From: Asanoa hainanensis | GTDB lineage: Bacteria; Actinomycetota; Actinomycetes; Mycobacteriales; Micromonosporaceae | Direction of reading: 5' to 3' | DNA: 64,000 bases | NCBI RefSeq assembly: GCF_900188485.1 | Contig: NZ_FZPH01000024.1 | Coordinates: 1 to 64,000, forward strand | Part shown: positions 50,802 through 59,641 of the stretch, in pieces | Layout of the letters: each line of letters begins with the position of its first letter | How positions within the stretch are numbered: the first letter of the stretch is position 1 | Notes under the pieces: model-generated | The model's database searches: none | The model's input: the letters and a program-made list of their open reading frames with translations, nothing else | Told to the model about the DNA's origin: nothing | Made by a program: the position numbers and the translations under genes

Positions 50802-51464
50802 TCAGCGGGACTCGGTGCGGCGCAGGCCGCCGAACCACTGCGCGGCGGCGATCTCCTGGGCCACGGCCTGGTCTCGGGCGGGATCGCCGCTGGCCACATG
50901 GCTGGCGATGGCCTGGTTTCCACCGTGGACGATGATCTGTCCGGCGGTGGGACGGTCCAGGTCGGCCGCCGCGTGGCCGGCCCGCTGCTCGGCGAGCAGC
51001 CACGCCTGCGCGAGGTCGACGAACTTGTCGAGCTGCGCCGTCCAGTGCTCGCGCACCGCCCGGTCGTAGCCGGAGACCTCGGTGATCGCACCGAGAACGT
51101 GTGCGCGTTCCCGGTAATACCGGATCACCTCGACGAAGGTGTCGGCCAGCCCGGCCAGCCCGCGCGGGTCACCCGGGTGCCAGCGGTCCACAATCTCGTA
51201 CGCGCCCTGCCCGAGAGTGGTCGCCATCCCGATCAGGAGCGCGTTCTTCTCGCCGAAGTAGAGGTAGAGCGTGGAGCGGGCGACGGCGGCCTCGTTCGCG
51301 ATCTGCTGCGTCGTCAGGTCGGTGAAGCGGTGACCCTGCCGCAGCAGCCGGTCGACGGCGGCGACGACCGCGGCCTCGACGGTCCTGCGGCGCTCCTGCA
51401 CCTGGTCATGGTAAGTCGGCGCGTGGGTAGTGTTGCCGTCGGACGCTGCGTCCGAATGCCTCAT
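50802..51464 (-). CDS. TetR family regulator
   Basis: The 220-residue protein has an HTH (TDLTTQQIANEAAVARSTLYLYF, about residues 47-69) and a helical effector domain. It is divergent from the alpha/beta hydrolase gene, with only 24 bases between start codons, and a TTAAGCGTTAA dyad lies in that gap. I infer that it represses the hydrolase and itself. ATG 51464 is the longest start with this dyad upstream. Confidence 0.9.
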   Translation of the reverse strand: MRHSDAASDGNTTHAPTYHDQVQERRRTVEAAVVAAVDRLLRQGHRFTDLTTQQIANEAAVARSTLYLYFGEKNALLIGMATTLGQGAYEIVDRWHPGDPRGLAGLADTFVEVIRYYRERAHVLGAITEVSGYDRAVREHWTAQLDKFVDLAQAWLLAEQRAGHAAADLDRPTAGQIIVHGGNQAIASHVASGDPARDQAVAQEIAAAQWFGGLRRTESR

Positions 51465-51474
51465 TAAGCGTTAA
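51464..51474. promoter_or_regulatory. TTAAGCGTTAA dyad between tetR and the hydrolase gene
   Basis: TTAA-GCG-TTAA is a perfect dyad exactly at the start of the TetR gene and 15 bases before the ATG of the hydrolase. GGACG-CTG-CGTCC at 51441-51453 is a second dyad inside the TetR gene. Either could be the repressor site. Confidence 0.45.
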
Positions 51475-51488
51475 ACGGGAGGAACCTA

Positions 51489-52187
51489 ATGAGCGCGACA
51501 CTGCTTCTGGTCCACGGCGGCCACCACGGCGCCTGGGTCTGGGAAAAGCTCCAGAAGGAGCTCGCCGAGCTGGGCTGGGCGACCGAGACCGTCGACCTGC
51601 CCAGCGCGGTCCAGGACACCTCGACACCCGAGCCACTGCCCGGCGTGTACGACGACGCGCGGGTGATCCGCGCCGCGATCGACGCCATCGACGGCCCGGT
51701 GGTGGTGGTCGCCCACTCGTACGCCGGTGTCCCGGTCACCGAGGCGACCGCCGGCGCCGCCAACGTGCGGCACCTCGTCTACGTCGCCGCCTACGTGCCC
51801 GACATCGGCGAGAGCATGTTCGGCGCGCACGGCGTCCCGACCCCGGCGACGCTGGCCGGACTGCGCCCGGCCGCGAACCCCGACCTGAACCTGCCGGGCG
51901 CGTTCTACGACGGCGACCTCGACAACCCCGACACCGCCGCGGCGATCGCCCGGCTCGTGCCACAGACGGTCCGGGGCGACTTCGAGACCGTGACGCGCGC
52001 CGGCTGGCACACCATCCCCAGCACGTACGTGGTCCCGGAGAACGACATCTCGCTCACCGCGACCGTCGCCGAGGTGATGGCCGCCCGCACCGGCGCGGTG
52101 CACCGCGTCCCGGGCCACCACGCGCCGTTCTACTCGAACCCGAAGGAGTTCGCGGCGCTGCTGACCCGGATCGCCGGTGAAGGCTAG
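51489..52187 (+). CDS. Alpha/beta hydrolase
   Basis: The 232-residue hydrolase starts with LLLVHGGHHGAWVWEKLQKEL, has the nucleophile elbow VVAHSYAG (Ser near residue 77) and a late His in VPGHHAPFYSNP. It is similar to plant-type esterase/hydroxynitrile-lyase proteins that occur widely in actinomycetes. It probably detoxifies a small ester or lactone, with expression controlled by the divergent TetR. GGGAGGAA precedes ATG 51489. The final CTAG is shared with the convergent gene. Confidence 0.9.
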   Translation: MSATLLLVHGGHHGAWVWEKLQKELAELGWATETVDLPSAVQDTSTPEPLPGVYDDARVIRAAIDAIDGPVVVVAHSYAGVPVTEATAGAANVRHLVYVAAYVPDIGESMFGAHGVPTPATLAGLRPAANPDLNLPGAFYDGDLDNPDTAAAIARLVPQTVRGDFETVTRAGWHTIPSTYVVPENDISLTATVAEVMAARTGAVHRVPGHHAPFYSNPKEFAALLTRIAGEG

Positions 52188-53089
52188 GCCTGCGGGATCT
52201 TCCGCAGCTCGCGCAGGGTGTACTTGGCCACGGCCTCGACCATCTTGATGCCGGCCGTCTGGGTCTCGTGGTGACCGGAGAGCACCGCCACGAGCCAGTC
52301 GCGGCCGGGCTCGACGAGCCGGCCGATCGTGTTGACCTGCCAGAGGCCGTTGTCGGCCGAGATGTTGTCCCACCCGTTCTTGACGTACGTCGCCGTCGTA
52401 TCCGGTCCGGCGGCGGCCGGGACACCCCAGTCCTGGTCCTCTTCCACCTGGCTCATCAGGTCGAAGAGGTACGCGCGGCCGGCCTCGTCCAGCGGACCGG
52501 CCTCGTCGGTGAGGGTGGTGAGCAGCCGGACCTGGTCGGCGGCGGTGGTCATCGCCATCCCCCAGTGCACGCTGGGGGTGGTCTCCTTCATGCCGAAGGT
52601 CTTGTTGGCCGCCGTCAGCCCCGACTTGCCGCCGATCTTGGTGAACAGCGAGGTCGCGGCGTCGTTGTCGCTCGCCGTGATCATCTTCTCGGCCTTGTAG
52701 CGGTCGCTGTCGGTGATCTTCTTGCCCTGCTGCTTCGCCCGCAGCAACAGCGCCGCCAGGATGTCTACCTTGACGATGCTGGCCGACTGGAACCGGGTCT
52801 TGCCGACGGTCAGCGCGACGTCCGACGTGCGGTCCCGCACCGCGACCGTGATGTGGCCGTTGCCGTTGTCCGCCACGTAGGACGCCACCTTCGCGGTGGT
52901 CAGGGCCACGTAGTCGGGGGTCGGACTGGGCGTGGGCGACGGCGATCCGCTGGCCAGGCGCGCCGGGTCGGCCGCCTTGGCGTTCATGCGCCACACCGCG
53001 CCGGCCCCGGCCGCGCCGCCGCCCGTGACGGCCAGCACTCCGAGGGCGAGAACCGCGCGGCGGGACGCCCGGCTGTTCGACGCGCTCAT
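52184..53089 (-). CDS. Exported beta-lactamase-fold serine hydrolase
   Basis: The 301-residue protein has an N-terminal signal or anchor (RRAVLALGVLAVTGGG), a Ser/Thr/Pro linker, and a class A beta-lactamase-like domain. The active-site SIVK (Ser104, Lys107) and SDN (140-142) are present, and KNG replaces the usual KTG. It may be a beta-lactamase relative or a peptidoglycan-linked hydrolase. The start overlaps the stop of the membrane protein gene by four bases, so this is the third gene of an ECF sigma operon. Confidence 0.87.
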   Translation of the reverse strand: MSASNSRASRRAVLALGVLAVTGGGAAGAGAVWRMNAKAADPARLASGSPSPTPSPTPDYVALTTAKVASYVADNGNGHITVAVRDRTSDVALTVGKTRFQSASIVKVDILAALLLRAKQQGKKITDSDRYKAEKMITASDNDAATSLFTKIGGKSGLTAANKTFGMKETTPSVHWGMAMTTAADQVRLLTTLTDEAGPLDEAGRAYLFDLMSQVEEDQDWGVPAAAGPDTTATYVKNGWDNISADNGLWQVNTIGRLVEPGRDWLVAVLSGHHETQTAGIKMVEAVAKYTLRELRKIPQA

Positions 53090-53694
53090 CGGGGAACCCG
53101 CTTGCAGACCATCGGGTCGCTGTCCGAGACGAGGAAATGCGTGGCCTTGGCGAAGCCGCCGTCCCGCAGCGGCCCGAAGACGCTGAAGTAGATGCGGCTG
53201 TTCTCCGGCATCAGGTCCGGCGAGATGACCAGGGCTACCTCCCTGGGCGACCCGTCCTCAAAGTTGATCTGCTCGGTCCGCATGACCTGCTCGGCCTTCG
53301 GCAGTTCGGTCCTCGTGGGGAAGCAGACACCGCGCGTCTGGACGACGGCGGGCACACCGGCGTCCGCCAGCGCCCTCTGCAGCGCGACGGGATCCAGGAT
53401 CTGCTTGTAGTGCAGGGTCAGCTTCACGGTCTTGTCCTGCTGCTGCACCAGGGTGAACGCCTCCGGCGCCAGGGTCGTCTTGGCGGTGGGCGACGGCTCG
53501 GACCGGTCGGTCGACGCCGGCAGCGTCAGCGCGAACGCCACCAGGGCCGCCGCGCCGCCACCGGCGGCCAGCTTCACCAGGGCGCTCCTGCGCCGCCGCG
53601 CCCGGCCGCGGCGCTCGATGGCCTCGATCGGACGATCCATCCGTACGCCGGACAGGGTCTGTTTGACCGCGTCCAGCACGTCGTCGTCGTTCAT
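53086..53694 (-). CDS. Membrane-anchored protein, probable anti-sigma partner
   Basis: The 202-residue protein has a short cytoplasmic start (MNDDDVLDAVKQTLSGVRMD), a basic stretch and one helix near residues 38-60, and an outer domain with two Cys (GVCFPTRTELPKAEQ and DSDPMVCKRVPR). It overlaps the sigma factor stop as ATGA, which suggests an anti-sigma function, but it has no recognisable zinc-binding anti-sigma domain. The outer domain has no match I know. Confidence 0.75.
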   Translation of the reverse strand: MNDDDVLDAVKQTLSGVRMDRPIEAIERRGRARRRRSALVKLAAGGGAAALVAFALTLPASTDRSEPSPTAKTTLAPEAFTLVQQQDKTVKLTLHYKQILDPVALQRALADAGVPAVVQTRGVCFPTRTELPKAEQVMRTEQINFEDGSPREVALVISPDLMPENSRIYFSVFGPLRDGGFAKATHFLVSDSDPMVCKRVPR

Positions 53695-54203
53695 GACGGA
53701 ACCCCCTGACTGGCAACAGGAACGAACTGCGCCCGCAGGGTCGCGGTCGCACGGGACAGGTGGACCGCCACGGTCTTGGCGGAGATGCCCAGAACGGCGG
53801 CCACGGCGTTGGTGTCGAGGTCAAGGAAGATGCGCAACACGACCACCTCCCGTTGCCGCTGCGGCAGCCGGCGCACCGCGGCCAGCAGCCCGTCGTGCAT
53901 GCCGGCCGAGTCGTCGGCGGCCTCCGCCTGGTCGTGACCCTCGAGGGCCACCTCCCGCCGGCGCCGCCGCCACCACGACACGTGGATGTTGAGGGCGGTG
54001 CGCACCACCCACGCCGCCGGCGCCGGATGCCGACTCACCTTGTGCCACGAGGCCCAGGCCCGTGCGAACGCCTCAGCGACCAGGTCCTCGGCCAGCGCAC
54101 GGTTGCGCGTGCTGAACAGCACGGCACGCAGGCAGTTGTCCCTGGAACGCTGGTAGAAGTCCGCGAACTCCTCCCGGTCCCGATCCACACCCGCTTTACG
54201 CAC
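53691..54203 (-). CDS. SigE-family ECF RNA polymerase sigma factor
   Basis: The 170-residue factor has region 2 (FADFYQRSRDNCLRAVLFST, AEDLVAEAFARAWASWHKV) and region 4 (RLPQRQREVVVLRIFLDLD, GISAKTVAVHLSRATATLRA). It is typical of the actinobacterial SigE-like ECF group. It leads a coupled operon with a membrane protein and a beta-lactamase-fold protein and probably responds to cell-wall stress, by inference from the third gene. Confidence 0.92.
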   Translation of the reverse strand: MRKAGVDRDREEFADFYQRSRDNCLRAVLFSTRNRALAEDLVAEAFARAWASWHKVSRHPAPAAWVVRTALNIHVSWWRRRRREVALEGHDQAEAADDSAGMHDGLLAAVRRLPQRQREVVVLRIFLDLDTNAVAAVLGISAKTVAVHLSRATATLRAQFVPVASQGVPS

Positions 54204-54351
54204 CCCGTGCCCCGTTCCATTTACCGCAGACCGGAGAAATCTTCGCAGCCGCGGGTTCGAGGCCGACGGCAGGGCAGCTGACCAGGCGGGATGCCGGGTA
54301 GATGTTGCCTATGTCACGCATCACCGATGCCCCGGCCGGTACCCTCGGCCC

Positions 54352-55062
54352 GTGTCCTCGCGGCAAGGCCCCACTCTGCGTGAGCTGTGTGTCCAGGCGC
54401 TGTCATCGGTGGAGCACGGCTACGACCTGCTCGCGCCGAAGTTCGACCACACGCCGTTCCGCACGCCCGACAGCATCCTGCGGGCGACGACCGACGCCCT
54501 GGCCGAGCTAGGGCCGTTCGAGCGCGGGCTGGACGTGTGCTGCGGCACCGGTGCGGGCCTGGGCGTGCTCCGGGCGTTGTGCCGAAGGTCCACGGGTGTC
54601 GACTTCAGCACCGGCATGCTGGCGCAGGCGCGCGCCGCCTACCCGGACGCCACGTGGGTACGGGCGGACGCCCGGGCCATGCCGTTCGCCGAGGGCTTCG
54701 ACCTCGCCGTCACCTTCGGCGCGATGGGCCATTTCCTGCCTGCCGAACGGCCGGCCCTCTTCGACGGCGTCTACCGTGCGCTGCGACCCGGCGGGCTGTT
54801 CGCCTTCCCCGTCGGTGCCATGCCGCCGCCGACCTCGGTCGCGTACTGGGGCACGCTCGGGTTCGACCTGGCCATGCGGGTCCGCAACGCCGTGTGGCGC
54901 CCGCCGTTCGTCATGTACTACCGCACCAACCAACGGCCCGCGGTCCTCGCCGACCTGACCATGGCCGGCTTCAGTGCGAGCACCGTCGCGTTGCCGGACG
55001 GCGGCATCACGTACCAGCTCGTCCTCGCGCGCAAGCCGGTCACACCTTCGCGATCATCTTGA
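54352..55062 (+). CDS. SAM-dependent methyltransferase
   Basis: The 236-residue class I methyltransferase has GLDVCCGTGAGLGVL (SAM loop), a following Asp in STGVDFSTGMLAQAR, and VTFGAMGHFLPAE. The target is unknown. GTG 54352 is the first in-frame start with the right N terminus. It is divergent from the sigma factor gene, with 148 bases between. Its last bases overlap what may be the tail of a lost gene on the other strand. Confidence 0.88.
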   Translation: MSSRQGPTLRELCVQALSSVEHGYDLLAPKFDHTPFRTPDSILRATTDALAELGPFERGLDVCCGTGAGLGVLRALCRRSTGVDFSTGMLAQARAAYPDATWVRADARAMPFAEGFDLAVTFGAMGHFLPAERPALFDGVYRALRPGGLFAFPVGAMPPPTSVAYWGTLGFDLAMRVRNAVWRPPFVMYYRTNQRPAVLADLTMAGFSASTVALPDGGITYQLVLARKPVTPSRSS

Positions 55063-55105
55063 TCTCGACCAGCTGACCCGAGTCGGTGGCGGCGCGGCAT
55101 GCGGC
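55040..55105 (-). pseudogene. Possible 3' remnant of a RidA-like gene
   Basis: On the minus strand the frame from about 55105 to the stop at 55040-55042 reads AACRAATDSGQLVEIKMIAKV. The VEI-x-MIAKV ending resembles the C termini of RidA/YjgF proteins. A stop codon lies directly upstream, so only about 21 codons remain. This could be chance. Confidence 0.25.
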
Positions 55106-55168
55106 TTAAGTCCGATTCGGAGCGACTACGCTGGCGGCGATCCAGCGACCGGTCTCGGGGGAGCCTGC

Positions 55169-56911
55169 ATGCGCTTCGGACGCACCATCGTGGCCGTGGT
55201 CGGTCTGGCCGCGCTCGTAGCGACACCGGCCTCCGCGGTGCTGGCCCCGCCCGACGCCCCCGGGCCGCCGACCGTCACCAGCGCTGACATCCGGTTCGCC
55301 CGGCCGCCGCTGGCGCTGCGTTACGGCACCGCGCGGGAGGCCGGCCTGACGCCCCGATACGTGGACCGGATCCACGACACCATCGCCGCGTACCTGGAGC
55401 CCTCCCCTACGCACCCGATGTATCCCGGTGCGGTGGCGCTCGCCGGGCGCGGTGGCGTCATCGTCGCGCACGACGCCGTCGGGTTCGCGCTGCGCTACGC
55501 CGACGCGAAGCCCACCGAGCTACCCCGCGACCGGTGGATCCCGATGCGGCGGGACACCATCTTCGACGTCGCCTCGATGACCAAGCTGTTCACCGCGATC
55601 GCGGCCGTGCAACTGGTCGAGTCGGGCCGGCTGTCGCTGGACGCGCGGGTGGTCCGCTACCTGCCGGCGTTCGCCGCGCACGGCAAGTCCGACATCACCA
55701 TCCGCAACCTGCTGACCCACACGTCGGGACTGCCGGCCGACCCGGACGCGTCGCTGTGCGCCTACGACACCGACGCGGAACGCTGGGCCGCCGTCCTGGG
55801 CATCAAGCCCGCCAACCCGCCGAACACCGTCTTCCTGTACGCGGACACGAACATGATGGTGCTCGGCAAGGTGATCGAGACGATCACGCGGCAGCGCCTC
55901 GACCGGGTCGTCGCGGAGCGGATCACCGGGCCGCTGCGGATGCGGGAGACCATGTTCAACCCGCCGGCCCGGCTCAGGTCGCGGATCGCCGCCGAGGAGT
56001 ACCAGCCCGGCCGCGGCATCGTGTGGGGCAGCGTGCACGACGAGAACGCGTACTGCCTCGGCGGTGTCTCCGGGCACGCCGGCGTCTTCGCCACCGCGCG
56101 CGACCTCGCGACGCTGGCCCAGGCGCTGCTCAACGGCGGCCGCTACGGCGACGCACGGATCCTGTCGGAGCGCTCGACCCGGTCCTTGTTCACCGACTAC
56201 AACGGCGCCTTCCCCACCCACGCGCACGGCCTGGGCTTCGAGCTCGACCAGCGGCGCTACATGGGCGCCCTCAGCTCGCCGGTGACCGCGGGCCACACCG
56301 GGTTCACCGGCACCTCGATCGTGATCGACCCGCTGGCGCACTCGTTCGCCATCCTGCTGACCAACCGCGTGCACCCGACCCGGGAATGGGGCAACAACAA
56401 CCCGTCCCGCGCCGCGGTCGGCACCGACCTCGCGCTGGCCCTGCCCGTGCGCCCGACCCAGGGCACCACCGCGTGGTTCACCGGCACCGCCGACGACACG
56501 ACGGCCACGCTGACGATCCCGGCGCGGGTGCCGCGCGAGGGTGCCCGGGCCTCGTTCGACCTCTGGTACGACACGGCGCCGCCGGACGCGGGTGCCCTCG
56601 AGGCGTCCAAGGACGGCGGGCGGACGTGGCGGCTCGTGCCGTCGCTGCTGCGCGCGCCGGGCTATCGCTGGTCGACCGACGGGACGTCCGCCGGGTTCCA
56701 GGGCCGCCGTTGGCTGACGGCCGTCGCCCCGCTGCCAGCCGGGACGACCCACCTGCGCTGGCGCTCGACCACGGCGGCGGCACCGCACGGCCGCGGGATC
56801 TACGTCGACGCGGTCCGGGTGGTCGCACCCTCGGGCACGATCTTCGACGACCGCCGCCCGGCCGACGCGGCCCGCTTCCGCGCCACCGGCTGGACACCTA
56901 GCCGCGACTGA
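55169..56911 (+). CDS. Large secreted serine hydrolase (class C beta-lactamase family)
   Basis: The 580-residue exported protein has a signal peptide cut near residue 23 and a beta-lactamase/PBP-like domain with SMTK (Ser136, Lys139), a Tyr-x-Asn-like YADTN and HTG in AGHTGFTG. It may be a D-alanyl-D-alanine-type peptidase or esterase. The 130-residue C-terminal extension (TAWFTGTADDTTATLTIP, TAPPDAGALEASKDGGRTW) is beta-rich and looks like a jelly-roll or MAM/ependymin-like domain. GGGGGAG precedes ATG 55169. It stands alone. Confidence 0.88.
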   Translation: MRFGRTIVAVVGLAALVATPASAVLAPPDAPGPPTVTSADIRFARPPLALRYGTAREAGLTPRYVDRIHDTIAAYLEPSPTHPMYPGAVALAGRGGVIVAHDAVGFALRYADAKPTELPRDRWIPMRRDTIFDVASMTKLFTAIAAVQLVESGRLSLDARVVRYLPAFAAHGKSDITIRNLLTHTSGLPADPDASLCAYDTDAERWAAVLGIKPANPPNTVFLYADTNMMVLGKVIETITRQRLDRVVAERITGPLRMRETMFNPPARLRSRIAAEEYQPGRGIVWGSVHDENAYCLGGVSGHAGVFATARDLATLAQALLNGGRYGDARILSERSTRSLFTDYNGAFPTHAHGLGFELDQRRYMGALSSPVTAGHTGFTGTSIVIDPLAHSFAILLTNRVHPTREWGNNNPSRAAVGTDLALALPVRPTQGTTAWFTGTADDTTATLTIPARVPREGARASFDLWYDTAPPDAGALEASKDGGRTWRLVPSLLRAPGYRWSTDGTSAGFQGRRWLTAVAPLPAGTTHLRWRSTTAAAPHGRGIYVDAVRVVAPSGTIFDDRRPADAARFRATGWTPSRD

Positions 56912-56925
56912 GTAACGTCGCGCGG

Positions 56926-57501
56926 ATGACCGTGAGCGTGCGACCCGCCGACGAGGCGAGCTGGGACGACCTCCAGTTGGTGTTCGGCACCCGCGGCGAT
57001 CCCGCCAACTGCCAGTGCCAGTGGTTCAAGGCCCGGGACGTCTGGGCGATCCCCAAGCCCGAGCGCGTGGACCGGCTGCGGTCCCAGACCCATGGCAGCG
57101 GGACGACCAGCGGCCTGCTGGCCTACCTCGACGGCGAACCGGCGGGCTGGTGCGCGGTCGAGCCGCGGACGGCGTACGAGCGGCTGTTGCGGGCGAGGGT
57201 GCCGTGGGCCGGCCGGAAGGACGAGGACAAGGCCGACCCGGACGTGTGGGCGGTGACCTGTTTCGTCACCCGGGCCGGCTACCGGCGCCGCGGGGTCAGC
57301 GCGGCGCTGGCCCGCGCGGCCGTCGACCATGCCCGTAGCCACGGCGCGCGGGCCGTCGAGGGCTACCCGATCCGGCTGGAGCCGGGTCAGACCGGCGGCG
57401 GGGAGCTCTTCGTCGGCACGCACAGCGTGTTCGCGGCCGCGGGTTTCACGGAGGTCAGCCGGCCGACTCCGCGACGGGTCGTGATGCGGCTCGACCTCTA
57501 G
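56926..57501 (+). CDS. GNAT family N-acetyltransferase
   Basis: The 191-residue protein has a GNAT core: VWAVTCFVTRAGYRRRGVSAAL with the acetyl-CoA loop R-x2-RRG, and VFAAAGFTEVSRPTPRRV at the end. An early CQCQWFKARDVWAI segment is seen in a common actinobacterial subgroup. The substrate is unknown. It starts at ATG 56926, 15 bases after the serine hydrolase, so the two may be cotranscribed. The last 47 bases overlap the convergent transporter gene. Confidence 0.9.
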   Translation: MTVSVRPADEASWDDLQLVFGTRGDPANCQCQWFKARDVWAIPKPERVDRLRSQTHGSGTTSGLLAYLDGEPAGWCAVEPRTAYERLLRARVPWAGRKDEDKADPDVWAVTCFVTRAGYRRRGVSAALARAAVDHARSHGARAVEGYPIRLEPGQTGGGELFVGTHSVFAAAGFTEVSRPTPRRVVMRLDL

Positions 57502-58732
57502 GCGAGGTGCGGGTCGCGGCGCCGTAGAAGACGATCAGCAGGATCGACAGGACGACCAGGCACGGGCCCAGCGCGCCCGCGCCGTACTCGCTCATCAGGA
57601 TGCCGATGCCGGCCGGGATGAGGGAGCCGCCGAGGCCCGCGCCGCCGATCTGCATGCCGATCGCGCGGTCCGCGTGTGCCTGGCCGACCCGGTCGGCCGT
57701 GGTCAGGGTGAGCAGCGGGAAGACCGGCGCGGCGGCGAAGCCGATCACGGCGAGGCCGAGCACCGTCACGGCGGCGTGCAGCGGGAGCGCCACCAGCAGC
57801 GAGCCGGCCGCCATCCCGAACAGGCTGCCCACCAGGATCTTCGTAGGGTCGAACCGCTCCGAGGCCACACCCTGCACGACCCGGCCGACGAACAGCATGC
57901 CCCAGTACAGCGACACGCACAGGCCGGCGACCGCGGCGCTGACCCCGCGCGACTCGGTGAGCAGCAGGAACGCCCACAGGCCCGCGCCGGCCTCGACCGC
58001 GACGTAGACCGCGAAGGCCAGCACGCCGAGCCAGACGGCGGGCAGGGCCAGCGTCTCGCGGGTGCGTACCTTCGTGGCCGGCTTGACCGCCACCGCGGTG
58101 GCGACGGCGTCACCGGGCGAGACCGCCGCCACCTCGGCGACGGGCTCGCGCGCGACCTCACCGTGCCGGACCCAGCGACGGACCGTCAGGAAGAACGCCA
58201 GCGCCAGGCAGGCCTGCGCCGACGCGACGATGCCGTACCCCCAGCGCCACCCCAGCCCGCCGCTGATCACCGCCGTCATGATCAGCGGGCCGATCGCGAC
58301 GCCGAGACCAAAGAACGCGTGCAGCCAGTTCATGTGCTTGGCACCGAACGCCGCCGCCGCGTACGCGTTGAGTCCCGAGTCGATCGCACCACCGCCGAAA
58401 CCGGCGAGCAGGGCGAACGGCACCATCACCGCGTACGCCGGGGAGAAGGCGTAGCCGGCCAGCGCGGCGCTGGCGGCCGCGGTGCTGAACGCCAGCAGCC
58501 AGCCGACGCCGACGCGGGCGATGGTGAACCCGGCCGCCACGCTGGAGATGAAGTAGCCGGTGGTGGACGCGATCAGCAGCAGGCCGACCGCCTCGGTGGC
58601 GACCTTGAAGTCGCCCGCGATCGACGGCCAGGCCACACCGAGCAGGCCGTCGGGCAGGCCGAGGCTGATGAACGCGAAGTACGACAGGATCAGCAGCGAG
58701 AGGCGGATCGGTCGCACGGAGGGGGATGCCAC
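57455..58732 (-). CDS. MFS transporter (FucP/fosmidomycin-like group)
   Basis: The 425-residue 12-helix transporter has SLGLPDGLLGVAWPSI in helix 1, GFGGGAIDSGLNAYAAAAFG in helix 4 and HAFFGLGVAIGPLI, features of sugar-type MFS members. A longer central loop separates the two halves (about 190-235). The substrate is unknown. It starts at GTG 58732. The overlap with the acetyltransferase gene is unusually long for convergent genes. Confidence 0.9.
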   Translation of the reverse strand: MASPSVRPIRLSLLILSYFAFISLGLPDGLLGVAWPSIAGDFKVATEAVGLLLIASTTGYFISSVAAGFTIARVGVGWLLAFSTAAASAALAGYAFSPAYAVMVPFALLAGFGGGAIDSGLNAYAAAAFGAKHMNWLHAFFGLGVAIGPLIMTAVISGGLGWRWGYGIVASAQACLALAFFLTVRRWVRHGEVAREPVAEVAAVSPGDAVATAVAVKPATKVRTRETLALPAVWLGVLAFAVYVAVEAGAGLWAFLLLTESRGVSAAVAGLCVSLYWGMLFVGRVVQGVASERFDPTKILVGSLFGMAAGSLLVALPLHAAVTVLGLAVIGFAAAPVFPLLTLTTADRVGQAHADRAIGMQIGGAGLGGSLIPAGIGILMSEYGAGALGPCLVVLSILLIVFYGAATRTSPRGRAASRPVAESAG

Positions 58733-58771
58733 GGGGCCGACTATAAGGACGAGAGCGCTCTCCGCGCGCGG

Positions 58772-59509
58772 TCAGCCTCGGTCGAGCACGAACCGCGACA
58801 CCCCGGCGGCCAGGTCGACGTCGTAGCGGTCGGTGGCCGTTGACCAGTCCGCGCCCTCGATGACCGTATTGCCCGGTATCCCGGTGCGGGCCGCGCCGTC
58901 GACCACCACGCTGCCGGCGCCACCACCGACCCGCACCCGGACCGGGGCGCTGTCGACCAGGCGCACCTGGAAGTCGCCGGCGCCACCGGTCATCCGCACC
59001 GGCACCGTCCCGCGCGGCGCGGGCAGCGTGAGCTCGATCCGGCCGACCCCGGCGACGAACTCGACCCCGGACACGTCGCCGCCGCGCAGGTCGATCCGCT
59101 CGTCCTCGGCGCCGCCACCGAGTCGCAGGTGCCAGCGCACCGCGCGGTGCAGCGTGACCTCGACGGCGGCCGGGCCGGGCTGCCCGGTGCCCTCGGTCAG
59201 CAGGCGCAGGTCGGCACCGTCGCGCTCGATCCAGGGCGCGATCCGGGCGTCGTCGGGCGTGCGTACCCGGTAAAGGTCGTCGCCCAGGTCCGCGACCCGC
59301 ACGGTCACCGAGGTGACGCCGCTGTCGAGCGCGAAGGTGGCCGCGTCGAGGCCGTCGCGCGAGTCGCGCACGGTGTGGTGCGGACCCGCCGACCCGGCCC
59401 GGGCCGGTTCGTAGGCCCAGTGCGGTCGCGGCCGCGCGGGGCCCGGCGCGGCACAGGCCGCGAGCAACAGCGCCAGCAGGGGTACGACGGCCCGTGCCAT
59501 CCGAGTCAT
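58772..59509 (-). CDS. Beta-rich lipoprotein of unknown function
   Basis: The 245-residue lipoprotein has lipobox LLAAC near residue 19. The mature domain is a series of short beta strands with Gly-rich turns (LGGGAEDERIDLRGGD, MTGGAGDFQVRL, VGGGAGSVVVDG), like proteins of the DUF4097/toast-rack kind that form a beta-helix. The function is unknown. ATG 59509 is chosen because the hydrophobic segment then sits at the N terminus. It is followed downstream by the MFS gene with 39 bases between. Confidence 0.72.
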   Translation of the reverse strand: MTRMARAVVPLLALLLAACAAPGPARPRPHWAYEPARAGSAGPHHTVRDSRDGLDAATFALDSGVTSVTVRVADLGDDLYRVRTPDDARIAPWIERDGADLRLLTEGTGQPGPAAVEVTLHRAVRWHLRLGGGAEDERIDLRGGDVSGVEFVAGVGRIELTLPAPRGTVPVRMTGGAGDFQVRLVDSAPVRVRVGGGAGSVVVDGAARTGIPGNTVIEGADWSTATDRYDVDLAAGVSRFVLDRG

Positions 59510-59641
59510 GGATGTCTGCTTACCGGGCGCCGCCGGAGGGCGCACCGCTTGATCGGCGTTAGGGTCCAACCCGGACAGGTCAGTCAAAGTCGCCCGAACG
59601 GCCGACTGGCTCATCCGGGCCCGCCGGGCAGACTTGCGGGA

